Positions 21,874 through 32,653 of a DNA stretch of 64,000 nucleotides are shown here, in pieces. The position numbers were made by a program, and so were the translations under genes. Position 1 is the first letter of the stretch; the number at the start of each line of letters is the position of its first letter. Origin of the DNA: Orbilia blumenaviensis (lineage: Eukaryota > Ascomycota > Orbiliomycetes > Orbiliales > Orbiliaceae); contig JAVHNS010000005.1 of assembly GCA_036872755.1 (NCBI GenBank), positions 1,302,001-1,366,000 on the forward strand. Reading direction: 5' to 3'. A model generated the notes under the pieces. That model was not told where the DNA came from, did not search any database, and saw only the letters and a program-made list of their open reading frames with translations.

Positions 21874-22905
21874 ATGTCACGAACTATCACCAAGCCATCA
21901 ACATACACGATGTCCGACATTCCAGAGCTTCCATCTCCCGACATTTCGGTCTCCGACCTCTCTTACACCTATCCAAACGGTAAAAAGGGTCTTTCGAATG
22001 TTTCCTTCCATGTTCCGTCGTCATCTCGTACCCTCCTCATCGGCTCAAACGGGGCCGGGAAATCAACTCTATTAAGGCTACTTGCTGGTAAGCGTTCAAT
22101 TCCCCGGACTAAATTCTATACCTTATTAACGCCAAATGTAGGGAAAACACTCGCTAGAGATGGGAAAATTCTTGTTGGGGGAGTTGACCCCTTCAAGCAG
22201 GGTCTTGAAGGCGTCACCTACCTCGGTGTGGGTACGTATTTAAGCTAAATACTTATGATGCATAACAGACACTAAGCGATACACATAGAGTGGGTCCTAA
22301 ACCCCATTGTCCGCACTGATATCTCGGTCACTGAGCTCCTCCACTCCGTTGGTGGTTCATACTACACGGAACGACGGGACGAGTTAATCTCAATCCTGGA
22401 TATCGATGTTGACTGGCGCATGCACGCTGTCTCTGATGGCGAGAGGCGAAGAGTCCAATTAGCCATGGGACTAGTCCGTCCATGGAGCATTTTGCTACTA
22501 GATGAGGTAACGGTAGACTTGGATTGCTTGGCCAGGTGGAGGTTTTTGGATTGGTTGAAACAAGAGACCGAGAAACGTGGTTGCACTATTGTAAGTCATA
22601 TATTATATCTTCGTTCCGAGTCGCCTTACCCTTACTTACAAACTGTGGAAAAGCTGTATGCTACGCATATCACGGATGGTTTGGCGAACTGGCCCACTCA
22701 TCTTGTCCGCATGACTCTTGGTGAGGCTCGCAAATGTGGCCCAATCGCCGAGTTCTTTCCACCCCAGTCTAAAACAGAAACTGCTCATACCGAAGACGCG
22801 GTCATTGGAAGAAACTCGTCTCTTCTTGAGCTCGTCATGCGATGGCAGGCTGAGGATCTTGTCGAAAGAGGTCCCCGACCTTCTTCGAAGAGGCTGCAGA
22901 AGTGA
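21874..22905 (+). CDS. CAF16: CAF16-type soluble ABC ATPase (CCR4-NOT associated)
   Basis: Single-domain ABC ATPase without membrane segments. Yeast Caf16 (289 aa) is associated with the CCR4-NOT complex and with Mediator-linked transcription. Exons: 21874-22087, 22142-22231, 22289-22590, 22654-22905 (introns 54, 57 and 63 bp), total 285 residues. The Walker A segment is [17 protein letters not shown], with AGK completed across intron 1. The signature region reads [15 protein letters not shown], then [12 protein letters not shown] is Walker B plus the switch, and [16 protein letters not shown] (rebuilt across intron 3) carries the H-loop. Start: ATG 21874 or the in-frame ATG 21910 ([10 protein letters not shown]). 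Convergent with ELP2, 144 bp stop to stop. Confidence 0.94.
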
Positions 22906-23049
22906 TTCTAAGATGAGCCCTTGGTCCAAAATTTATTTGACGCTGTCATAGCCATAGCTTGTTTGAATGTTGTTTAGCGGGACTTCAACGTCCATGGTGT
23001 TTTTTCCGTTCATATTACATGTAAAATATCTCAACGATACCCAATACAG

Positions 23050-25704
23050 TTATATTACTAGATCATAAATCCTGACCGAAGAGTCTTCGCTCGAAATTGC
23101 GACTTCAAAGCCCTTCTCCTCCCCAACAGGCCTCCACGCAATCTGTGTTATCGTCCTGTCCGGCACGATATATCTATCGACCTCTATCCACCCCTCCCAC
23201 CCCTCAATACCACCGTTTTCTTTCACCTTAGCTTTGCACACACCCCAAGCACCGTTCTCGAGTCCCGCTGCCAGTACTACAAACCGTTCGCCATCCAAGT
23301 CGATAACTTGGTCCAGAACATCAATAGCAGTAATTGGTTCCTGGAACTTGAATGTCTCGGTGCACTCCCATTCCTGGCCCCGTAACTCCCAGGATTTCAT
23401 AGTCTTGTCTCTCGCTGCTGTAACAAATACTCTTCCAGCTTCCAGGGGTACCCATTTCCCATCAAAGATAATTCGCGTATGAGCTTTTGCCATAGTCTGC
23501 ATAGCTTTGTACGGTGCCTCAAACTCTTCGAGCCCTTCGGTTACTTTTTCAAACACTGACCATTGTCTATCTCTCCCCACGCTCAACATGTAAACGTCGT
23601 CCTTCGAAAACGCAATCCTATTCACTGTTAAAGAATGCGCCTCCAACGCCGGTTTCAACTGTCTCCATGTCTTGGTCTCAAACATCCTGACAACCGCGTG
23701 AGACACTGATGAAGCTTTACAAGCCGTAGCGATAACATCCCCAGCGTTGCTGCATCCAATTGTTGAAATCTCATATCCATGGCCATATAACTTCTCCTCC
23801 TCAGGCCACAGTGTATGCCTCGATAGCGAGTCTTCGAACGGTGGGTATGCCTGTTTTTCAATGGCTTCGTCTTCCTCTTCGCCGTTCTCTTCTGCGGTGG
23901 TATTAACCGCCTTATTCGACAAGCCAAGCACTGGTTGGCTCGCTACGTCAGGAAGCGAATTCATATCCGCCTGTTGGATCCCGCACATCTCCTCCAGCAT
24001 CTTGGCGATTCCTCTTGGCTCACCGAAGACTCGCATGAGCTTTTCATCAGCACCACTAACAAATTTAGTGGAACTTAGGGAAACAATAGAATTGATATCA
24101 TATCCATGGATCTGTGGCCTCGAAAATTCATAGAAAGATCTAAGTTTCGAGGACTTCCAGCGTGCGTAAAGCCGTGTCGATTGATCCAAGCTATCGCTTT
24201 GTTAGTTTTCATTTTTATGATGGCTGAGGAAGGTATTCGCATTTACCTCGTAGAAAGCAGATAGCGTCCGTCTTTCTCCCATGAAACCCCCATGACATCC
24301 CGTATATGCCCCGCCACAGCACTCCTCTGCACCCATTCCCCTTCTCCACTATTAGTCCACCTCCTCCACCCACCGTTCTTACCAAATGACACGACGTCAT
24401 TTCCATCGGGGCTCCAGAGTCCAGCCCAAAAGCCGCCTGTGCTACCTGTTGCAGTACTTGATCCTTTCATACCACTGGCCTCTCCCATTCTCGCAGTACA
24501 CACCCATATGCCGCTAGTTTCATCCGCCTCCCATATAGATAAAGAGTTATCTGCAGAAGCGCTGAGAAGTTTAGTCTTTCCATCTGCAGCATCCTTCCTG
24601 AATGAGACAGAGTACACCCAGTCTTCGTGACCCACAAGTAAGGCCTCAAAGGTAATTGAGTACTCTTCCTGAGTACTACCAGCAGAAAACCGGTGAGCTT
24701 TATTAGATAAAGCCTGTCCCATAATCATCATTTTCGAGCCAGCGGATTGAGCAGGTAGGGTGCTCCCGCGATGTACACGCCAGAGACGTATATAACGATC
24801 TTGGCTTCCAGTCGCGAGAAGAAGATCATTTGTGGTTGCTTCGCGGACGAAGGAGAGTGAACGGATCCAGTTTTCGTGCCCAGTCAAGGTAGCTGCGGGT
24901 ACAAAGCCAGATTTAGTCTCTTCAGTGCTGCCCACGAACATCTGGATGTAGTTTGAGGACCCAGAAACAGCAAGAATCCAAACTTCTTCTCCTGGCCCTC
25001 CCTCGCTTCCTGTACTCGTTTGGGAAAGCCTTGCGAGTGCTACGCTGAGTGGGAGGTACCTGGACTTTGTGTCCAAAGTTTGTAGATGTGTGAGAACTTC
25101 CTCTCCTTCCTTCGATAGATCAAGCCTCCAAATCTTAACGTTCCCATCTGCAGATGCAGAAGCAATAATTGTACTCTTTCCATTTCGCCCTACTCCCTCC
25201 GAAACCGCTGTACCATGGCTGCTACCGGTCCTCTCAACCGCAATGTCCACAATCGATCCATCATGCGGTGGTGACTGAGCTAGTAGTTCGTAGCGAGGTA
25301 TACCAGACTCATCGACCGGCTGCACGAGTTTCCATACTCGAAGAACCCTATCCACCCCTCCAGAAAGTAATATTGAAGAAGAATTCGATGTATCGTCCAC
25401 AAACCGGACAGCGGATACTTTATCCGTATGTCCCTTCAAAGTCGCAAAGACTCCAGAAGGAGATGTGTCGGTCTGTGTATTTCCAGGAACTTATTAGTTA
25501 CCGAATTTGTAATTCCTAGGTGTTACACTACGAGATATTGATGGCGGGGCATATTGGTACCTCATCGACCCTCCATAATGCAATCACATTACCGGCGCCG
25601 TAGGCGATGAATCCGGAGTTTGTATCCCAGTCAGAAGAGGCCGGGATGCGATTTGCGCCGATGGAGATAAAACGAGGGTGTATTCTGCCGCGAGTATCTG
25701 TCAT
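23050..25704 (-). CDS. ELP2: Elongator complex subunit 2 (WD40 protein)
   Basis: Scaffold subunit of the Elongator complex, which modifies U34 of tRNA wobble positions; folds as two seven-blade WD40 propellers. Exons: 25704-25561, 25472-24247, 24190-23050 (introns 88 and 56 bp), total 836 residues, near the family length. The N-terminus has ANRIPASSDWDTNSGFIAYGAGN, typical of ELP2. Many WD blades are visible, among them LKGHTDKVSAVRF, IIASASADGNVKIW, LTGHENWIRSLSF, LVGHEDWVYSVSF and AAGDVIATA-like turns; the join across intron 2 reads LLSTSLDQSTRLYARWK, a conserved ELP2 spot. The start is the ATG of MTDTRGR at 25704, since the upstream frame has no earlier ATG. Tail to tail with CAF16. Confidence 0.94.
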
Positions 25705-26399
25705 GGTGGGGTATTTAGATGGTATATCAAATTCGAGTGGTTTTTTCCTGGGGAAGCTAGCGAAGAAAGGCAAGCGAAGAGTTCAAATGTGGTAGAAATT
25801 TTGTTGTTGGCTGGCCACGGCCACAGCTGTCTGGGCCATAACTAGGTAGGTACCTTCCAAGTCCTAAGCGGTTTTAGAGTCATCCTCACAGAGTGCCCGG
25901 ACAGCTTCTCCCACCAGAGAGGCAAGCGCAGTAGGTTCTTACGTCTCTACTAGATGCTTGATTTCGGCTTCTAAATCCATGAAGAATTTTTTGTCAAATT
26001 GCTATGTGCGTTTTCTATATATCTGTCGAATATACATTTTTAGAGCACCTCTATACACGAAATAGCTCGGTCCATCAGAAATCCATATCTCGCCTTTCTC
26101 CAGCCAAATTGCAAGACTGATAAAGGAAGTGTAACGCCAAAGACTAGAAAACATCAATTTGAACATGGGAATCTTCAAAATAAAAATAAAAAAACTTAGA
26201 GACAAAGACAAGTTCTAGTAGTACATAAATCACATCTACCGGCCGCCCGAGACTACTTTCTACTTGACGAATAGAACAATTCGATCGCAAATCAAGAAAA
26301 AAAAGGGAAAAAAAAAACCTCGCATCAGAAGAAAAAGAAGAATTTCACGTAGGAAGAAAGGGAAAATATATTATGCTTAACTTTAGATTTTTAGCATTT
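25705..26399. other. Spacer between PFK2 stop and ELP2 start
   Basis: About 700 bp; both flanking genes are on the minus strand. It carries one TAGGTAGGTACC string (25843-25854) and purine runs near 26293-26345. No gene supported. Confidence 0.4.
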
Positions 26400-28417
26400 T
26401 TATATCCCAGTAAACACTGGCGGGAAGCCAAAGGGTGTATTTGGTACTTCTTGGTGAATTCCTGGTGGGATTGGGATCCGTCGTGCAATATTGTTATAGC
26501 TTGCGGGTACGATCTACCAGAAAGAATAACGGATTAGCAAGCCTACTCTTTCGTAGTAGTTATTGAGTGGAAACCCCTACCTCGACGATTTCCTCCCTTC
26601 CGAACTTCATCGTCGGAATATCTGCCGTAGAACAAGCCATCAAATACGCATACAGCACTCGCAACACACTCTCATGGGCAATAATGAGCAGGTCGTTGTG
26701 TTCCCTCTCCAATTCCAGAATAATCGGCTCAAGGCGCACTGCAAGATCATGATAGCTCTCAGATCGAGGGTATCGATGGTGATAAGGATCATGGTTATGT
26801 TTCTCCAACTCCTCGGGGTACAATTCACGGATCTGGTCCTCGCTTAAGCCTTCGACGGCGCCAGGGTTGAGCTGAGAGAGCTGCTGACGTTGGCGAACTT
26901 TCATTCCCTTTGCGGCGAGCTGGTCTGCGGTTTGAACGGTGCGAATACGGGTAGAGGTCCAGACGACTAGTGGGCGATCTTCCTTAGAACCACCAGCAGC
27001 GACGTGTGCACGAAGTTCTTCGACACGGAATTTGGTGATTGTGTCGGCTAAACGGCGGGCGTAGTCGAGGCCTTGTTCAGAGAGAGGAGAGTCGGCTTTG
27101 TAGGAGTCGTGATCTGCTATGCCGGACTAAGAAGAATGCAGATTTAGTATGAGATTTAGAATTTTATCGAGGAAAAGACCGCACCCTTGCGAAATAGGTC
27201 CTTCTCGCCTTGATATGCAAATTCATCAAATAGAACACGATCCGGTTGGGCAAGTATCCAAAACGACAATTGTTCACGATAATCCTCTCCCCGGCATTGA
27301 TCATCTGTATCATTCGAAATTTATAAGGTTAGCTAAATTTGCGAAACGAAAAATGTGGTTTTAGGTATCAAGTATTACCTTGATGTAGTCAAGTTCGGTT
27401 TCCTCCATTGTTTCGAAGTGAGGAATTTTAACAGTTATCCTGCGGAGATAGTCCTGAACGGCATCCTCGGGTTCCCAGCCGGCATACTATATAATATTTT
27501 TAGCTTTGCAATACGTTTTTTGCGGGCTTGACATGCTTACGTCCGGCGAACTAATCTTGACGTTTCTGACATTCTCCTCAATAATTTTCATGTCGTCGCA
27601 AGTAGACTCGATAAAGATAGGCTTGAAGGAATTAGTGGGTCGCACTCGGACGTTGTTGCATGTTACAAAATCTTACATGGATATCATTCTTTAAGAACTC
27701 TTTCGCGAGGAGCCGTCTCCCCGCAGCTGTAGGATTGACAGCGTCGTAAATAGCAACCTGTCCGTTGTGCTGATCGAAAAACTCATAAATATCCGTCCGG
27801 CATTGTCGCAATATCTTCTGGCGCAGAAGGACGGATGATGGAGATGCTAGTCCGTCGCATTCATTTTTAGCAAACGCGTTACATGCCACTCTTACGTAAC
27901 AGTATTTCGCCTACCATTGACGAAGAAATAATCCTCTGGAACATCCTGTCCGGGTGCACAGTGCGCCCTTCTATAATCGCCCAAGTGGAAAGTGTGTGTT
28001 ATTACACCGAGCCTGGCGTAACTGGTTAGCCCCGAGATCGGACATATGACTGGGCGGGTCTAAGGTTACCATCGAAGGTACCGAGTTAAGGCGACGGATA
28101 AGTGGCTGAAATGCATATCTTAGTATTTGATGACCGATTTTTTTTTGAAAAATATTAGGTATATATAAGGAAACATACGTCTTCCCGCGCGCGGGCAGCC
28201 CGACTGTGATAATCGCGATCTTTCCGGAATGGAACAGTCTGCCTGAAGTGGTGCTGTACAGCTGGGCCGGAGCCATCTCGCCCTTAACGAACGGCCATCT
28301 TTCATGCACTTTTGAGGCATCAAACACGGTCGCGACTTGTTTAGCCATTATTCTTTCCTCAACCAACTGGAAATAGGGATTCCGCGAGGAAGTGGTGGTG
28401 GTCGTAGTGGAGTTCAT
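26400..28417 (-). CDS. 6-phosphofructo-2-kinase/fructose-2,6-bisphosphatase family, likely kinase only
   Basis: Controls fructose-2,6-bisphosphate, the allosteric switch of glycolysis. The model has 9 exons: 28417-28179, 28105-28070, 28012-27915, 27846-27677, 27621-27541, 27486-27379, 27304-27185, 27126-26581, 26513-26400; 503 residues. Kinase half: GLPARGKT P-loop (73-80, completed across intron 1), then LSVALTRYLRWLGV, FHLGDYRR, PEDYFFVNASP and YDAVNPTAAGRR. Phosphatase half: YFARSG at 281-286, YKADSPLSEQG, RTVQTADQL and IIAHESVLRVLYAYL. The usual RHG catalytic histidine is a serine (S285), as in yeast Pfk26, so phosphatase activity is probably lost although the second His is kept. ATG 28417 gives MNSTTTTTTSSRNPYFQ; a longer N-terminus is possible but could not be joined in frame. 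Confidence 0.94.
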
Positions 28418-31400
28418 CGGGAATATGTGTTGAATACAACAGGTTCGAAAGGGAAAAGGAAGAAACTCGCTCTATCCAGCTCTTAGAGTGCCTTGTGGAG
28501 GGAAAATAAAATAGAAATGGAGGACGATATCGAGGAGATAGAATGGAAGTTAGGCAGATGAAGTCATTACATGCAATGTTTTCTGTGGGAAAAAACTAGG
28601 CAGGGTATGTTCACTTATATCGGGAGCTGGGGGGAGCTCAAGTCTGGGCAAGGAAAGATAAGGTGCATTGATGCTAATGCATAGAACGATAGCACGTAAG
28701 GAACGCATGTATCAGTGATTGGCTTAGCTTCTTACCTGCATCTATATCCACGCTCGACCTTCTACGATACGCGGTGGAGGGTGGGGCCTCCTGGGATCCA
28801 TGGGACCTAATGATATCAGAGGAGTTTGTCAGAGATTCGTCCAGATCCAAACCCAGATATAGAAACGGCGAACGGAAGCCCTGCTTTAAAACACAAGCGA
28901 GAGATATCCAGACCCTGAGTACTGGGTAATACACTACGCGTATAAGGCAGTGCCGAAGCCTAAGATGTTCGAAACTGCAAAGGGGTTTAGATCCGTGGCT
29001 GCAGACTTACCGATTGTCCCTGGTCATTTTTGCCTCCGGCTTGTGTTGCTGTGGTTGGAGTCCCCAGAAGGCAGGACTAAGCAACCCTTCGAAAAGTCTG
29101 AACAACGTATTTGATGTAATTCTGCCGTTACTCTAAGGTGGTTTTTGTGGGGGGTATTCCGGTCGGAGGCGAGCTGAGACAGTGATTCTTGTGCGATTCT
29201 CGAGTGTGAAACTGGGAATGTTAAAGATATCGATGTATTTTTAAATGTCTCTTGACGTCAAAATTGCGAAGGTTGCGGCTGTTCGGGTCACCGAAATTTT
29301 CCGAGCCTCCCGGGACCGTGCCGAACTCGGGAGACTTCGTACGGCCGTACGGAAATCACAGAAGATGGGGTCTGAAGGGTCAGAAGGGTGTCCGGGCTGG
29401 TGGGTATGCTACCAACTTCCAGCTATGACCTACTAAGAAACGGGTGGTACTGTATACGAGGGAGGAGCACCGTTAATGCAGAGCAAGGCAAAATAGAGCG
29501 TGCGGTGTGTGTGTGTATGGAAAGAGATGGTGGTTGATGGATACCAGCCAACCAATCCGTCATATGACACAAACGACCGAATGGTTTTCCAGGTTCGTGA
29601 GGTGGGGGAGCTGGCGGAAAGAATGGACAAACCCAGCCACGGCGTGGGGGCTGGGATTTGGCTGAGTAAGATCAGGATCGTAGAAGTAGAGATCAAGATC
29701 TAACTGATGAGATAAGATAACAGGCCTAAGCCTGGCTTCTCCCGTAAAAGCAAAAATCCCGCCTCCCAAAAGGATCCGTGCCTTTGACATCCAAAGGGGA
29801 TGGCCTTTTACGAGGAAGCACGTGTCTGCTGCTAGGGTCTTGCACAGAGCAATGGGCCAGTTCAACAGGAGAGCCTCCAGCCCCAGTCCATATACTTGTA
29901 GTTCTTGAGTACAGTGATCACTGATCCTTAACAGTAACAGCCACTACATGGACAAAACCCATTGTTTGTTGCAGGCGAAACTCTGGTGCCTGTGATTGCC
30001 GCCTGCAACGGTGGCCGCAACCTTGCGTCTTCGTTATGTGATACCGGAAGTTCCCTTCTCGTCATTCCCGTCCCCGTCTTCCCAGGAAGTGAACTAGGTT
30101 GATCACTTGCAGTCCTATAGTGCCTGAATGGATGGCCTCGTATCCCAACCAAGGCCGTCAAAGCCGTCAAAGCCGTGATGTCATGTCGTCAGTCTGATAT
30201 GCCTTTTGTCCACCTCTAAATAGACATGGGTGCGGTTCGGTGTAGCCCTAAATCCCCCTCACCTAGATCCTGACACGCAACCGTCCATCCAGTGCACCAG
30301 TTTCCATGCCGCAGCTCACCAGGACCCTTTGCTTTGGAGTATCATGGAATAAAACATGCCAAGATGGTGTTGGTATGTTTGCTTATTTTATGCGCATGCT
30401 CAAACCCGCATATTTTGTTTTTCCTAGCCCTTCACTTTTTTTTTGCTTCTTTTAGAGTACCGAAATGCATTGGTCTCTATCGGTAAAGGTTGTGCGTGTG
30501 TAATGCAAATGTACCGCCATAGTCTCGCAACTGCAGAAATATGCGGTGGAGATACCTGCCCGTAACATGTCTCGTTTGCTTTGGACGATGCCGTTCCAGC
30601 TGTATGTCTGTTACGAAATACATCAACTGCTTGGGCAACCCGGGACATTTTAACTACCTGCGCAACCATGAATCGAGGCGTGGGCAACTCGGTATCGTCA
30701 GAGTAGCTGCGTGATTCTGCCAACATCCGTAAGGAGCCTACACAAGATGTTTCTTTTTCTAGAATTTCCGAGCGATTGAAGCGGAGGTGAGCGATCTAAA
30801 ATACACACACAAGAGTAGGTTAATTTAGGCTTACCCGTTTCATATATCTCATCTCAGGATGAGCAGACGTTTGGGAATGTTGTATCGATACGTATCCCTT
30901 TCCACCCGTAGATGGCGTCTCGTATATAAGCATTTGCTTCGAGGAAAGCAGCCGGCTCAAAAGCCAAAGGTCATGAGAATAAGCCGCCCTCGAAGCCTCC
31001 ATCGACGGAGTGGTCCTTCCTTTTCCTGCAGTCTTACTGGCAGCCGTTCACGTACTCCCAGCGGAGTGTGAAGCCTCAAGGTCTGTCCCCACCTTTTTTA
31101 CTTTTTCTCGCTTCCCTTGCTCGGAAGAAGGTGATTCGCCCGGGCCTCCTCGAACGAACGCAGATTGGCTTGAGGGCTGTCTTGCTTGCACTTACTCGCC
31201 TTTGGGTGGATCCGTTGCAATTCTTCCAGAGGCCCCGTCTGGGGCCAGGCTGGGTATTTTTGCTTGTCGTTTTATTTTTTATTTTTTTCTTCCTCCTCTG
31301 GTACATTTTATATAATTTTGCTTTCTTTTCCTGCCTGCCATCTATCTTCCTTTCTTCTTCTTTGCATTCCCTCCTCTTCCTCCTGTTCTTGCCCCTTCCC

Positions 31401-32653
31401 CCCCTCCCATTCCTAGCGCATAACTCTTATTTCAACTTCTTCCTTTCAGTGCCCCCAAGCTTTCCCTTCGCCTCATACTTTCTCTTCGTGGTCATCCATC
31501 CATCCATATTCTCAAACCATCGCGAAATATCGCTCGAGGTTTCGCGTTGGCAAGCCAGGTCACGTCATCACGAAGTCGTCTGGATAGTAATCTTCCCCGG
31601 TCGTCTGAACCTGAGCTGTCCCAATCGAAAATCGCGGCGAGAAGAACCGCAGCCTTACCCGCCAAACATCCGCATCGCCTTGTCGCCAGCACGTTGTGTT
31701 GTTCCGAAGGACATCCACGCTTCCCAGGCCCGCGACCTTTATATTAATAGGCCGACTTAATTCATCTCGCGTGGGAGACAATCCACTGTGTGCCAGTCTA
31801 CCGTGGAAGACAACCTTCTCAGGGGGCTGAAGATCTTGTCGCCCCAAAACGCGGCCACCCCCACACTGGACCCGACCACGACCTTCTTCTCTTCACCACA
31901 TCTCCAAACGTCCTCCAGCTCATCCGTTATTTCCCCGTCGCCCACCCAGCAATCGACCCGTTAGACGTCGTGTAAGTTGAGCATATGTGGCTCGAGTTCT
32001 TTTCTTTTTGAATTTTCAAAATTTTTTTCTTTCCCTTCTCGCTTTCTTTGCGATGGTTTCGGGTGTTTTCTACTACCCCCCCTTGTTTCCCACCTAAAGC
32101 AAGGCGCATGAAGTTAGCATCTCTTACAAGTAGTACCGGCATCTCCAACCATCCTACCGTACTTTTTGTGGGTCTATCGTTTTAAGCTTAGCCAATTGGA
32201 ACTGTAAATGGTGAGCGGATAGGGGGGGGTGGAGGTGGAGATCAAGAAAGGCCACAGAGGGTACAAATGTAATTCTCTGAAGGGCGTTGTTGTAGAGCGG
32301 TACATGGCAACAGCCCCGCTCAACGGGGCTACTGTTTACCCTTTGTACATCGTCGATTTATCATCGGATTTACCTGCTTCACCTCGAGACCCCCCTCTTC
32401 CCTCCAAAGCCAACCCAATTTATCTACCCGGGGGGGTTAGAGCCCCATCATCTCGAGAATTCATCTAACCTCCATCTTGGTGACAGTGCGGAACCGTATA
32501 CAAATATATCTGGGTATATACCTACTGTTGGTAGCATCTCAAAGCCTCGGCGAGCTACTAAGCCACTCGGTATCACATCCACTACCGACGTAGCGATCAC
32601 TATACCGAGCATCTAATTCGATACACCGGCTTCCCGGTCATCTACGATTCAAA
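28418..32653. promoter_or_regulatory. 4.2-kb divergent regulatory region between PFK2 and TUP1
   Basis: No supported gene. On the minus side, GTAAG donors near 28736 and 29012 point to PFK2 5' UTR introns. On the plus side, a strongly CT-rich tract (about 31085-31480) and another at 31995-32050 lie upstream of TUP1, as is common near fungal transcription starts. Several short open frames in the tract are low-complexity and unlikely to be coding, though some could be upstream ORFs of the TUP1 leader. Confidence 0.5.

Noticed and set aside
28674..28934. Possible upstream PFK2 exon encoding a basic RRRSS (kinase-site-like) segment before a GTAAG donor
   Set aside because: The donor is phase 1, and every compatible acceptor before ATG 28417 runs into an in-frame TAG, so it cannot be joined to the coding frame. 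Probably 5' UTR.
31068..31760. 230-codon plus-strand open frame
   Set aside because: Its translation is dominated by Phe/Leu/Ser/Pro from a CT-rich tract in the TUP1 upstream region; no domain.
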